In this document: positions 12,030-22,665 of the stretch, piece after piece | How the letters are laid out: every line of letters begins with the position of its first letter | Position numbering within the stretch: position 1 is the first letter of the stretch | Assembly (NCBI GenBank): GCA_900073065.1 | Contig: FJOG01000010.1 | Span: forward strand, 517,178 to 581,177 | Source of the DNA: Phialocephala subalpina | Lineage: Eukaryota > Ascomycota > Leotiomycetes > Helotiales > Mollisiaceae | Direction of reading: 5' to 3' | DNA length: 64,000 bases | Position numbers and translations under genes: made by a program | Notes under the pieces: model-generated | Databases searched by the model: none | What the model was told of the DNA's origin: nothing | Seen by the model: the letters and a program-made list of their open reading frames with translations, nothing else

Positions 12030-13179
12030 ATGGAAAACGGAAAATATGGTACGCGCATCTCTGACGAAAGTGCGACTCGACTAAACTTTCACAGTGGATG
12101 GGAGCCTCTGGTTCTACGCTCCAAATAAAGTTGCGCCTGTATTCTGGGCTGTATTTTTCCTCGCATCCGGCCTGATGCACGCTTGGCAGTGTGTACACTA
12201 CAAATGCTGGCGAGTCTCCGGGCTCTTTCCTTGGGCAGCCCTATGCTTTGTCGTCGGATACATCCTTAGAGAAGTCGGAGCATTCCATTACTCCATCATC
12301 AACGTCTATATCGCTAGCCAGGTATTCATTGCATGTGCACCGTATGTTCCTTCTGCTCTACTCTGTTATGCATACTGACTTAGTTCTAGACCCATCTACG
12401 AGCTCCAAAACTACTTCATCTTATCCCGCATACTCTACTACGTACCGTACCATTCTCCCATACACCCCGGCCGCGTCCTCACTACATTTGGTGGTCTCTC
12501 CGCTGTTGTCGAAGCATTGAACGGCAATGGCGTCGCCTACGCCGTCAACAGCAGCCTTCCGAAATCGAAGCAAGAAATGGGGAAATCGCTACTGAAGGCG
12601 GCTTTGTGCCTACAGCTTGCAATCCTCGGTTGCTTCGTCTTACTCGGCGCATACTTCCACCGAAAATGCAAGAAAGCAGGCCAACTTCCTCAAAACCTCA
12701 ACGCGGTCCTGATCACCCTCTACGCCTCATCGGCGCTGATCGGCATCCGAACCATCTATCGAACGTATGAATACTTCTCCACCGCTGCAATACATTTCGA
12801 CTCCAGCCTTGACCCGATGTCCCTATCCCCTGTTCTTCGATACGAATGGTTCTTCTGGGTCTTCGAAGCCACACTCATGGTCATCAATTCCTTCCTCCTG
12901 AACGCTCGTCACCCGATGCGTTTCTTACCAAGAGATAATAAGATCTATCTTGCTGAAGATGGAGTAACGGAGATTCAAGGTCCGGGGTATGATGATAGGA
13001 GGAACTTTCTTGTTACGATCTTTGATCCGTTTGATTTCGCGGGTATGATTAAGGGACGGAATATGAATCAGAGGTTTTGGGAGACGCATGATGTGGGCAG
13101 GAGAGAGGAGGTTACGGAAAATGAGGTGGAAAAGGGAAAGGGTGTTGTTAATGGTGCTGTTGGGACTGCTTCGCGATGA
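12030..13179 (+). CDS. RTA1-like membrane protein (lipid-translocating exporter family)
   Basis: Three exons (12030-12048, 12095-12341, 12390-13179) give 351 residues starting MENGKYVDGSLWFYAPNKVA. Several hydrophobic helices are visible, consistent with the seven-helix RTA1 topology: PVFWAVFFLASGLMHAWQ, FPWAALCFVVGYILREVG, a third ending APPIYELQNYFILSRILYY, and more in exon 3. The block HPGRVLTTFGGLSAVVEALN is a hallmark of the family. The tail after residue 300 is hydrophilic. Family knowledge: yeast relatives (RTA1, RSB1, RTM1) confer resistance to toxic lipids or sterol-binding compounds. The substrate here cannot be told. The gene is single-copy in the window and stands alone between decayed sequences. 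Confidence 0.9.
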
Positions 13180-13452
13180 TGGAGTGTTGTGAGGGTATGA
13201 TATATATTTCATTCACCTGGACGATGAGAAGATCGGTTTCGGCGTTGTACTTCGGTTTCATTTGTACGATACTATACTGTTATAGAAGAGTTTATTTTCT
13301 AATGAAGATAGCGTTTTATGTACAATGATAGCAGCGTGAAGCACAGTGGACAAATTCGTAGGCACGCCCAGCCTGTAATCCCCAAGTTTGGGAATCTCTA
13401 GTGTTCCTTCCTTCAACCAATTCTCCCGCAGACCAAGGATTCCCCAACAATA

Positions 13453-13989
13453 TCACCCACCCAACACTTCTTGAATAAAACAAGCATATCCATCAAAAAC
13501 CCACCTCCACTGAACGGTGATGTCTGTAAAACTCTCATAACTATCCAGCTCACCAGGATCGCGGTCTATACCGTTTTGGTAGGATTCCAACTCTTTCATT
13601 CGACGGTAATCGATAGCATCTGGTGGATATCGAAAGTAGATGGCTCTGATTTCGCACGCCACTATTGCTGTGAAGTTTGTGACCTTTCTATTGAACGTTC
13701 CGAAAAACGAAGAGATGACGATGTTTTTGTTTTTAGAAATGCCAGAAGTTCTCATGTATGACGTGAGTTCGGGTCGAAGTTGATGGCATACTAAGAAAAG
13801 AGGAGTGAGAATGCTATGTTCTTTGCTTTTAGGATAGATGAGGATGGTATGAGGTAAGTTGAGGAGGTGTTCGAAGGCTATGTTTCGAAGTTCAAGAGGA
13901 AGGCTGAGAAGACTACAGTTTGGTTGTTGTAGTGTGGTACCTTCGAGCTCTTGATTTGAAGTTTCGATGGGGAGAGACATCTTGACCAA
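13453..13989 (-). CDS. F-box-like short fungal protein (intact member of a tandem array)
   Basis: A single open frame of 178 residues contains LLSLPLELRNIAFEHLL, which resembles the start of an F-box or 2EXR-type motif, then HTILIYPKSKEHSIL and FLVCHQLRPELTSYM. Proteins of this type are abundant, fast-evolving and of unknown function in Pezizomycotina; a role as an SCF substrate adaptor is only a possibility because just the first helix resembles an F-box. Three damaged relatives follow at 14398-14963, 15568-16020 and 16315-16950 on the same strand, so this is the only apparently functional copy. The start could be Met1 (MVKMSL) or Met4. Confidence 0.6.
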   Translation of the reverse strand: MVKMSLPIETSNQELEGTTLQQPNCSLLSLPLELRNIAFEHLLNLPHTILIYPKSKEHSILTPLFLVCHQLRPELTSYMRTSGISKNKNIVISSFFGTFNRKVTNFTAIVACEIRAIYFRYPPDAIDYRRMKELESYQNGIDRDPGELDSYESFTDITVQWRWVFDGYACFIQEVLGG

Positions 13990-14397
13990 AGATGAACGTT
14001 TGTAGTCTCTTTGAGATCTCGGAAGAGCTATCGTACTGTCGCTTAAAAGGCGGACAATGGTGAAGACGTAGTTGTGAGGTGAAATCGAAGTAAATGCGGA
14101 GGCTGAGGAAAAGGCAAGTGGTGCTTTCCCGGTATTGTTTGCGAGAAGAGTGGGAAGAATGTGTCTTCTATCGGGAACTTAACGTAGTATGTACAGTACT
14201 AGCAACGGGATTTACGGGATATCTAGCTCGAACCAGTGAAATCGAAATAGTGGTTCTCACTCAGACATCACTTGGAACCGAGTAACACTCAGTCTAGTAT
14301 AAGTTCCTAACTTCTCCTTCTACCACATTATTTCTCAATAAAGGTCATATAGAGCCAAACATCTTCTGTAGACTCGATCCAATCTGGAACTCAAAGC

Positions 14398-14963
14398 TCA
14401 CAACCGACGGTTCCCATCCCATCCACCATCCGACTGCTTTGTAGAAACACGTCCGTCTTCATGATAATCCCACTGAATCGCTCCACCCCATCCAAGGATC
14501 TTATAGTAATCCCAAACATTAGGATTAAGATCCATCTGTATCTGCCAGCGCTCCATGGACTCCAGATCGCGAGCTGTCATGGTGCCTGGTGGATATTGGA
14601 TGCGGCTAGCAGTGCCCAGTTCGTGTGCGTATATTGCTTTGAAAGTAGTTATTTCTTTATTAAAGAGTCCGAAAACATCGGACTTGATGATCGTTTTAGA
14701 GATGGATGTGCTTTTGATGTATGAGGAGAGTTCCGATCGAAGTTGGTGGCATGTTAAGACGAGAGGCTTGAGGATGCTGTGCTCATTACTTTTAGGATAA
14801 ATGAATATAGTATGTTTCGTATCTAAGAGTTGCTGGAAGATAGTATGTCGTAGCTCGAGGGGGGGCTTGAGGAGAAAGCTGTTCTTGGAAACTTTGTTGG
14901 AGTCTCGGCACAGGTATTGGACTCCGATGAGTGGAGCTCAGGCGTATAGTTAGATGGCTCCAT
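14398..14963 (-). pseudogene. Second array copy, lacks in-frame start
   Basis: Minus-strand reading gives SKNSFLLKPPLELRHTIFQ, then HTIFIYPKSNEHSILKPL and VLTCHQLRSELSSYI, clearly related to the 13453-13989 protein, and stays open to TGA at 14398. Going upstream, the frame meets a stop before any ATG. A candidate ATG at 14963 (MEPSNYTPELHSS) is in another frame, and a run of seven C/G lies near 14858-14864. This looks like loss of the start by frameshift. A missing upstream exon cannot be excluded. Confidence 0.65.
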
Positions 14964-15032
14964 GATAGCTTTAGGCTCGTATTCTTTCAAAAAAGGCTGG
15001 AGAAATTTCTTGTACTGAAGAAGATTTTCCGC

Positions 15033-15533
15033 AGTGTTTTTCTTGGATCAAATCTGTCGGGTGTGGCTTAGACTATTCAAAGAAGGAAGGTATGGTAGTC
15101 TCAACTTTGGGGCCCGACCGCCACCTTCCTGCATTTGGAAGACTAGGAAGTGTTCTGCAGATAGCAAAAATCGGATTGTTTGAAAGTGATGACCTTTTGA
15201 TAGAATCTGGCCATGCTGAAGTCCCCAAGCGTGAAGTCCCCAAGCGTAAAGTCCCCAAGCGTGAAGTCCAAAAGGCTGAAGTAGTGTTTTTCTTGGATCA
15301 AATCTGTCGGGTGTGGCTTAGACTATTCAAAGAAGGAAGGTATGGTAGTCTCAACTTTGGGGCCCGACCGCCACCTTCCTGCATTTGGAAGACTAGGAAG
15401 TGTTCTGCAGATAGCAAAAATCGGATTGTTTGAAAGTGATGACCTTTTGATAGAATCTGGCCATGCTGAAGTCCCCAAGCGTGAAGTCCCCAAGCGTAAA
15501 GTCCCCAAGCGTGAAGTCCAAAAGGCTGAAGTA
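15033..15533. repeat. Perfect 250-bp tandem duplication (A)
   Basis: The sequence beginning agtgtttttcttggatca at 15033 repeats exactly at 15283. Identity runs for 251 nt, from 15033-15283 to 15283-15533, with no mismatch seen. Near each 3' end sits a minisatellite of about four 15-bp units based on CCCCAAGCGTGAAGT. The block lies between the second and third copies of the F-box-like array and is not visibly coding. Confidence 0.97.
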
Positions 15534-15567
15534 AAATCACGCTGATAAACCCAGCCACCTTCACGAA

Positions 15568-16020
15568 TCATCTCTCTCTCTCTCGTTGGCCCTCAGCATA
15601 TGAATTCGCCATCCTCTGCAATCGTTCCACTTTCTGAGTTTTTTGAGGCGTGATTGTCTGTGTTAAGTATTGCAAGCGCAATTTGGATTCCGGGTAGAGT
15701 TTGGACAGTGAAGTTTGTTGTTTCTTTATTGACGATTCCGAAAGCTTGGGATGTGAGGATATTCGTGTTATTGAGGACATAGCTTTCTAGCTCCGCTTTC
15801 AGCTGCTGGCACGTTCCTACAAGTGGACTCAGGATACGATTCAGGATCCCATGTTCTCTGCTTTTGGGGTAGATGGCGATAGTATGTGGTGTGTCGAGCA
15901 GCTGCTGGAAGATGATATGCCGTAATTCTAAAGGAAGTTTGAGAAGATGGGAATCTTTAATGCTGGGAGAGATTCGACTTGTTTCGGACGTCTGGAGGAG
16001 TGCCTCAGCCTGGGCGGTAG
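15568..16020 (-). pseudogene. Third array copy, frameshifted
   Basis: One minus-strand frame reads IKDSHLLKLPLELRHIIFQ, HTIAIYPKSREHGIL and GTCQQLKAELESYV, then NKETTNFTVQ, ending at a stop at 15593. The family-like continuation (TQTITPQKTQKVERLQRMA, comparable to NTITPKKLQNLDSLRRKMD in copy four) is in a different frame ending at 15568. The frame change therefore falls around 15660-15700. No in-frame ATG is seen at the start. The upstream sequence (16020-16260) is related to that upstream of copy four. Confidence 0.65.
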
Positions 16021-16314
16021 GGATTTTGACTGAGGAGTAGGGTTCGCGTTCTTACTCTCTTAGAGATCTCCAAATATCCCGAAGGATCGAGCGTATCATC
16101 TTTTCCATTCCGACAATGCCGATGAAAAAGTACCGTACGGGCGTGTAGGCGAGAGCGAAATTGCACCAGTGTGAGAAGGAAAGAGACTTTGAGATTGATA
16201 GTGAAAGGTGTTCCTTGAACCGTTCGCGAAGGGTTGAAATGGTGTCTCAAAGGCCGAACTAACGCTGTACATGCTAGGTCGCGGCCTAAGGTCCCCTACG
16301 CTTAAAGAACGAAT

Positions 16315-16950
16315 TCATCTCCAGAACTGTGCCGGATCCAACACCGTACCCGCTTTCATCCACTCTTGCTTTTCCGGCCACTCTCTCTTTGCCCCAAACC
16401 GTTCTTCAGAAACACGTATATCATATTTATAGATCCATTCATCATGCGAAAGGTCCCATCGATCGTCCTTTACACCATGGCTGATATTTGTGACATTGTT
16501 ATGTTGATCATCAATAGGAGGACTAGGTCTGAGATCCATCTTCCTCCGCAAGGAGTCCAAGTTTTGTAGTTTCTTAGGTGTGATCGTGTTTGGTGGGGAG
16601 CGCAGACGGTACTGTACGGCCAGCGGTACATGGGTTACGGGTGTAGTATCAGTTTGAAGCTCGTTGTTTCTGTATTGACAACCCCAATACTTCAGACCAG
16701 ACGATGGTCTTGGCGGTCTTGGTATTTCGGACATAGCTTTCCAGCTCGTCTTTCAGCTGCTGGCAGACCTCGAGAAGTGGGTTGAGGACACTATGCTCTT
16801 TGCTATGAGGATAAATCGCAATAGTGTGAGGTGAATTGAGGAGTTGTTCAAAAATAAGGTGTCGTAGTTCCAGCGGAAGCTTGAGAATATGACAATCCTT
16901 TTTTGTGGAAGCATTTTGATGCGTCGGAGAAAGACTTTGGCAGTCTCTTT
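16315..16950 (-). pseudogene. Fourth array copy, several frameshifts
   Basis: Three frames are needed to follow the family: KKDCHILKLPLELRHLIFE to LEVCQQLKDELESYV; then GVVNTETTSFKLILHP; then VQYRLRSPPNTITPKK to DPAQFWR at 16315. The first frame has a stop upstream and no ATG. This is the most broken copy. The C-terminal part resembles the Trp/Asp-rich end of copy two (MERWQIQMD, GGWDGNRRL). Confidence 0.6.
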
Positions 16951-17031
16951 AAATCCCAAATACGTGAACGCATTCTCTTTTTCGGGCCGGTCATGGCAAT
17001 GCTGCAGAAAGTGTTGTGTAGGTCGACGAGC

Positions 17032-17418
17032 TTAAAATTCGGACTTGGAAGGAAGGAGATTCTGAGATTGAGATTGGAATGTGCATCCCTCAGAAGAAAC
17101 TGTGGAAAGGGTGTCTTCAACCTGGTATCTAACGCTGTACGTACTAGGTAGCCGTGGGTTTCCCCTAACGCGTCCTCGCCGCAAAACCAACCCTTCCTGC
17201 AAGATCTTCGCGTCCTTTGGTGATGATAAATCTTTAGCTTGCTGGCACACTTTCCGCACCATCCAGCGTGCAATAAGTAGATAGATATAAAAAGTGCATA
17301 TTAGAAACAGTTTGAAGGCGCCCCATATCACATCAATAATTCTCTGGGTGCAATCATTTGTGCATGGCGAGCACGTTGCGGTAGAGGAAGGTGTATGACT
17401 AGCGTCGGTGGCTGACAT
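17032..17418 (-). CDS. Possible small single-pass membrane protein
   Basis: The frame beginning MSATDASHTPSSTA encodes 128 residues with a Ser/Thr/Cys-rich start, one hydrophobic segment (VIWGAFKLFLICTFYIYLLI) near residues 29-48, and a basic stretch after it. I do not recognise a family. The 3' half overlaps the region upstream of the fourth array copy, so this may be a chance frame or a leftover of the duplicated unit. An earlier in-frame Met lies at 17451. Confidence 0.25.
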   Translation of the reverse strand: MSATDASHTPSSTATCSPCTNDCTQRIIDVIWGAFKLFLICTFYIYLLIARWMVRKVCQQAKDLSSPKDAKILQEGLVLRRGRVRGNPRLPSTYSVRYQVEDTLSTVSSEGCTFQSQSQNLLPSKSEF

Positions 17419-17746
17419 GATGGATGCGTGAGAGATAGGACTGGGCGTCATAGCCTACGACCTCGAGAACGAGGTTGAAATGTAAATTTTCTAGAAAGTT
17501 TGAATTCGCGAAAGAGCAAGAGTGATGCTTCAATGACGATGTCGACACTGAAGTTACTAAGTTGCGGTCTTCATGTCTAGCGTGAACCAGAAATGCGAAG
17601 CAGCGGTGCGTCATGAATCATACAGTTCTGTAAAAACCTCGATATTCTCGAGAACGGAAGAAAAAGCATAGAAAAAAAATCCATAAACAAAGCATAAAGC
17701 AGCGAAGTAACGAGGTCAAAAACACCCCTCACTCAGAAAATAGTGC

Positions 17747-17853
17747 AAAAAATGAAGTAGCATCCGTTCGCGTTCGCGTGTCGTCCTTAGTGCAGGGGCT
17801 ATGCTAATCTTCTCTGTATCTTTTCAAAGTGACCAAAGTGCCTTTTAATCGGC
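17747..17853 (-). ncRNA. U6: U6 spliceosomal snRNA
   Basis: Read on the minus strand, the sequence contains the invariant core ATACAGAGAAGATTAGCAT (ACAGAGA box and AGC triad). GCCCCTGCACTAAGGACGAC, the region of the internal stem-loop, follows directly. Upstream is CACTTTGGTCACTTTGAAA, matching the U6 segment between the 5' stem and the ACAGAGA box. A run of six T at 17752-17747 fits a polymerase III terminator. The exact 5' end is uncertain; the usual 5' hairpin appears weak here (GCC..GGC around 17840-17853). U6 pairs with U4 and then U2 and forms the catalytic centre of the spliceosome. Confidence 0.88.
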
Positions 17854-18759
17854 GTGAAATAAATTCTCATTTGAATCTATAAGGGACTTGTATGATGTGG
17901 TGACTGGCTTAGGTAGTAGCAAGTCGAGGAATCCCTTTTTGGCAAATTGCCACGTCGAGATTTGGATGGATATCTAGAGGGGTTTGTTCCATTTGGAAAG
18001 GTGGTACGGTACCATACACTTAGGCCACAAGACGAGAGGAAATTTCCACAATACAGTAAAAAGGAGCCTCGCTTCCGACTTTACCAACCCCCCCTTTTCA
18101 TCGAAAGCTTCTACATTGTGCAGTCTATCAGTTATGGTCGGACCCTGGGACGATGAGCTCTTTCAAATGTCCTTGAGACCACTGGTCATCTTTGGTTACA
18201 CTTGGACATTATGAATTTCAAGACGTCTGATCCTCATTTGGGATATTCTCGATTGGGGTATTTCGACCTCTGTCGGTAAGGGAGACCTGTGCAAGTGCAA
18301 TACAGTCTTCGACAACTCTCCCGAATTTTCTCAGACAATAAAAACAAAACGGACAATAGAAAGACGCAGAGATCAGAGATCTGAAGGTAACTCGGAGAAG
18401 GCGCAGAGTATAAATCGGTATATAACATGGGAAGACTCCAGATCTCGCCAATGCCTAGGAGATCTCGGAATGTGGGCCCGAAGTGTACCCGTTGACAATG
18501 GCCCAGATGATTGAGAACAAATGTCTCAAAAGCCAGTGCCTCATCTCCATGACGAAAAGAAGCGCCAGGCTGCATCTCGACTCAATTTACAAACGGGCAT
18601 TGGGAGCATCGTGTCCATTGTTGCGAGCATGCGCACACAGTCGGCATTCAGTGAATGATTTGTCTTCCAGGAACCCGGCTCGACACATCTCGTCCGAACG
18701 AGGGAAGTGACCTTGCTCCTGTTTTTTCCGAGATGTGACTGTTTCGAATCATGGCATGC
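17854..18759. other. Intergenic, nothing recognised
   Basis: Only short, overlapping open frames are present and none has recognisable content. The part next to 17853 should contain the U6 promoter elements; TTATAG about 35 nt upstream of the proposed 5' end (minus strand) is a possible TATA-like box. Confidence 0.4.
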
Positions 18760-21738
18760 TTATGGCGAAGAATCGCGTTTCTTTCTCCTCCCACGAGTCT
18801 CTTTTGCGCTCGATCGTGGTCGAGTCGGCTCTTTAGATTCAGCTACTCGTATACTTGTAGCCTTAGCCGCTATCTCAGCTTCCCTCCTCTCCCTCGCATC
18901 TTCTACTAGCTTTATACAAGTTTTATAGTCCTCGAGCGAATTTGTCGGATAAGTTTGCTTTCCATTTTTCCGTTTGGCAGCCTCCCTAAAAGGCACCGTA
19001 GTCGCTGAGACGTCCACATTGTCGATGGCCCTGATCGCGTAGAGATCGCACTCCTGACTCAGAAGATACTCTGTAACTTCTCTTCTGCCATATCGGACCG
19101 AATAGATCAGATGGCTTCCCCTTATAGGAGGGTCACCGTCAGGGACAACGTCGCCAAATTCGAGTGCGAGCTTCATATTAGACATTAATCCTGCTCTGCA
19201 GGCTTCGTCAAGTCCTCGCCCAGCTATTTTGTGTCTCAGATCGCTTGTATCCTGTTCTGGGATGCGCTTGAAGGTTTCCTTGAAGAACCAGCGTATTGCA
19301 TAGCCATCAATGCACCATGCCATCATTTGTGCGCATGGCATAAGGCCGTCGCTATCCGGAGACAACAAATCTGCACCATGGCTTAATAGAACCCGCGCGA
19401 TCTCGATATCACCTTTTTCAGCAGCCGTGTGCAGAGGTAAATGCCACTTGTCTTGGTCTCGAGGCCCGGCGTAAATTCGAGCGGCAGGATCGCCGCCCTT
19501 CTGTATCAACCACTCAACCATGTTTTTCTCGCCTTTATAGATAGCTATGTCAATTCCCCCTGCTTCGTCTATGACTCCTCCAATATCTGACTTATTTGAG
19601 GTTTGCTTGATAAGACTTTTGACGATCTCCCATCTATTGTGCTTAAGCGCTTCTGCGAGTATGAGTTTGCCTCGTGGAGTTGCCATGTCATTACAAGGCT
19701 TCGACGTGTCTAAGTAATCCAGAACTGAGGGTGACATGATTTTGACAGCTTTTGCTAGGAGAGAGGCTTTTCCGGGTTCAGAAGACGTCCTATCAAAACT
19801 CGTCGTCTCTTGGCGTAGAAGTAGATCCGCCGCTTCCTTGCATCTCCTATAAAGCGCCAATGACAATGCGCTTCGTCCGTTGCTATCAACTAAGTTGACA
19901 TCCGCACCCGCTTCAACGAGACATATCAGAAGTGGAATTGCGTTATTCCTAATGGCACAGTGCAGAGGTCTCTCCCAAGAAAGAGGCTTTCCATTACTCG
20001 GATCGATCTTCGAGGTTAGATGGGACCATTGCGGTTCATCGATACCATCCTTGCAATATTGAAGCAATGCAGAAGTGCGTCTCACGGCTTCAGCGCGTAC
20101 CGCATACTGAAGGGGTGTAAGGCCGTAGGAATCTCGATCAGAAAATACATGATGAAAACCAGGACATTGACAATTATATGCTGCCTGCTCGGCTTTCTCT
20201 TCCGAAGCATGTTTGTCCGCGAGATGACTCTGCAAGTGATTGCAGATGGCCTTGATCACCCCAATGCTTGGATAATGAATTGCAGCATGCAAGGCATTTC
20301 TGTTCTGCTTCGCATGTAGCCTCAGGGATGTTGGAGAGCGCGATAGGAGGAGCTTCACGATCTTCACTGTGCCGTGGCGGCAGGCGCGGTGGAGAGGTGT
20401 CTCGTCCATGAAGTCTTTGGCCTCGACCGATGCGCCGATTGATAAGAGGAGCTCGGTGGACGCTACTGAACCCTCCGAAGCTGTGTAATGCAATGCAGTC
20501 CGCTTGTCAACATCCACGGCACCTGCATTAGCACCGCGTTCAAGTAGGAACTTCAGAATTTCACCATGACCGTGGTACGCTGCGAGGATCAAACTAGTTC
20601 TGCGGTTCTGATCGTAGCTTTCGATATTGCCACCAGCATCTAAAAGCGCTGTGACATCTGCTAAGTTGCCTCTGTTGGCAGAGAGAATTAGTTGAGAAGG
20701 ATCATTTAGAACGACAGCGTCCGAAGGTCTACTGTCTGCTGTGTCTGAATCTGCTGAGAAATTCGAAACAGGTGATTCGGAGCGCCGTGCAGAATCATCT
20801 AGTAACCGGGGACGTGAGGAAGTGCGGAAATCCTGTGTCTCTGCCAACATGCTGCCGGTTGAGGGCAAGATTTCGTGTTGGCTCGCCTGCATTGGTTCGT
20901 GCAACCTTTCCATTGGCACTGGTGCATCTGAACGATGAGAACGGCCTGACCTCGTTGGCGTATCTTCTTCGGAATCACTGACATTTTCAGAAGCGAAGGA
21001 CTTTTCGAGAATTTCGAGATGAGTGTATTTTTCAGGAGCATCAAATGGTGACCACGGATGCGATGCCTCCAAGAGATCGAATTCGATAAGATCACCTTCT
21101 TCATCCAAGATATGAATTTGTTTTACGTCCTGAATAGTAGCTGATTGGCCGTCTTCCGGATTGACATTTGTGGAAAGTGACAACTCTACGACGGCTGCTA
21201 AGACGCCTTGAAGGTTATTCTTCACATCAGAGAGAGCTCCCCTGTCGACCAGTCAGCATATTCGAGGGAGCTGTTACGGGTAACAAAATGCGATGACCTA
21301 CGTCTGAAGAACTTGCAGCAGTAGACTCAGAGCATTTGACTGAGCTCTCAATTGTTCCAAATGTTGCCTCATGCCGTCCTCATCCCACAACAGCTTGATC
21401 TTGTCCATTTTCTTCAAAGAGCTGTTTGAATGCCGAAGAGGTTCGAAGTCATCCTGCAGGCCAGTAATCGTCCTCTTGAAGCCTCGGATGGCACGTTGGA
21501 AGGTTAGGGGCAGAGTCTTATCCGAGTCCCATCTTGAGGTTATTGCGGCCGGATCGTGAATCAGCAAGTTCGCCAACTCTTTCAATGCGCCTTCTAGAGT
21601 CTCAAGCTCATTCTTGATGTTATCCACTGTACGGCGAGCATCTTGATAGCGGCTCCGAATATCCTTACAGGTCTTTATGACTTGAGCAAAGCTGAAGACC
21701 AGGCCAACAACTGCTGAAGCAGATGAGGCGATATCCAT
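18760..21738 (-). CDS. Ankyrin repeat protein with Fungal_N (STAND-type) N-terminus
   Basis: Two exons (21738-21302 and 21241-18760) give 972 residues; the join restores LLLQVLQTGALSDVKNNL. The start MDIASSASAVVGLVFSFAQ and the helical region to about residue 150 match the N-terminal domain found on fungal STAND/NLR-like and ankyrin proteins. A disordered acidic/Ser region follows. From about residue 330 to 800 there are many ankyrin repeats, for example NRRTSLILAAYHGHGEILK, DKRTALHYTASEGSVAS, DETPLHRACRHGTVKIVK and DKWHLPLHTAAEKGDIEIA. No NACHT/NB-ARC nucleotide-binding domain is seen, so it lacks the ATPase core of full NLRs. The C-terminus is basic. In related proteins this architecture is linked to signalling or self/non-self recognition; the ligand is unknown. 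Confidence 0.88.
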
Positions 21739-22665
21739 TGTTTGCAAGACAGAACATTGATAAAAACATGCCTGAGAAGACCTTGAGACGTTGCGCAAGG
21801 CTGTGGAGTGGTTCTCGGTGGGGCGTCTTTGTGGCGCTTATGTTATCGTGCAGCAGCTGACTGCAAGGCGCAGTCTTCGGTAGGGAGGAAAATACTGAGG
21901 CCATAACAATGGCCTTGCAGTCATATCGCGCTACCGTCGAATGATAATTGATTGGTATCCAAAGTCTGATTGAAGTTGTAGCGTCTCATGAGACAACCTG
22001 AGCCTCGAGGCTGCAACTGGGAATTGCCAAAGAGCAGGTCGCTCCACGGAATTCACGAAGTGTCGATTGTTCGTCGTGCTCATGACTGGATAACATCGAG
22101 TCGACAGTACTAGCTCCATTCAAGACGACGCTTTTGCTGGGGTATCGTGTTGCAACATCTTGAGGACAGACGGACAGTTGACGGATTCTGAGATGAGGGA
22201 TGAGCGAAGACAAGACGTCGCGATAGTTTTGGGTAGCGTGACGGGACGAACCTGGCACGTAACGGGTCGGTTGTGTTGATGAAGAGATGATTGAGAGCTG
22301 GTGAGATGATGGGTTGAAGGGGAGTTGAATGAATCATTTATGAAAGGTTGAGCTTGAGGAGCGGGAGGGAATAGCGAGGCGTGAGAAGAGGAATCAATGG
22401 GAAGGGAAGAGCTACTGGCACGTGATAGCATGAAACGGAAGGCGAGCCACATCCAGTTCTTCCTTACAAGAGACGAGGTGATAAATCACGCTACTTGTAC
22501 GAACAGGAATGGAAGAACAGTGAGAGACGGAGACCTAGTTAGAATTCTAAATTGAGTAGCTATCTCTATTATGTACTAAGCCTCCGCTAAGGTCTTATGC
22601 CATGGTATCTATCTATGCATCCAAACTCCATTCAATGCCGCTCATTCATTCCATCTAATATGTAC
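21739..22665. other. Intergenic between ankyrin and MFS genes
   Basis: No gene can be supported. The upstream flank of the ankyrin gene and the 3' flank of the MFS gene lie here. Open frames on the minus strand around 22110-22452 are low-complexity and lack domain signal. Confidence 0.4.

Noticed and set aside
15033..15533. Duplication A as a transposable element or solo LTR
   Set aside because: The two units are directly adjacent with no target-site duplication, terminal inverted ends or coding remnants.
18760..21738. Full NLR-type protein
   Set aside because: A Fungal_N start and ankyrin repeats are present, but no P-loop or NACHT/NB-ARC motifs are found between them.
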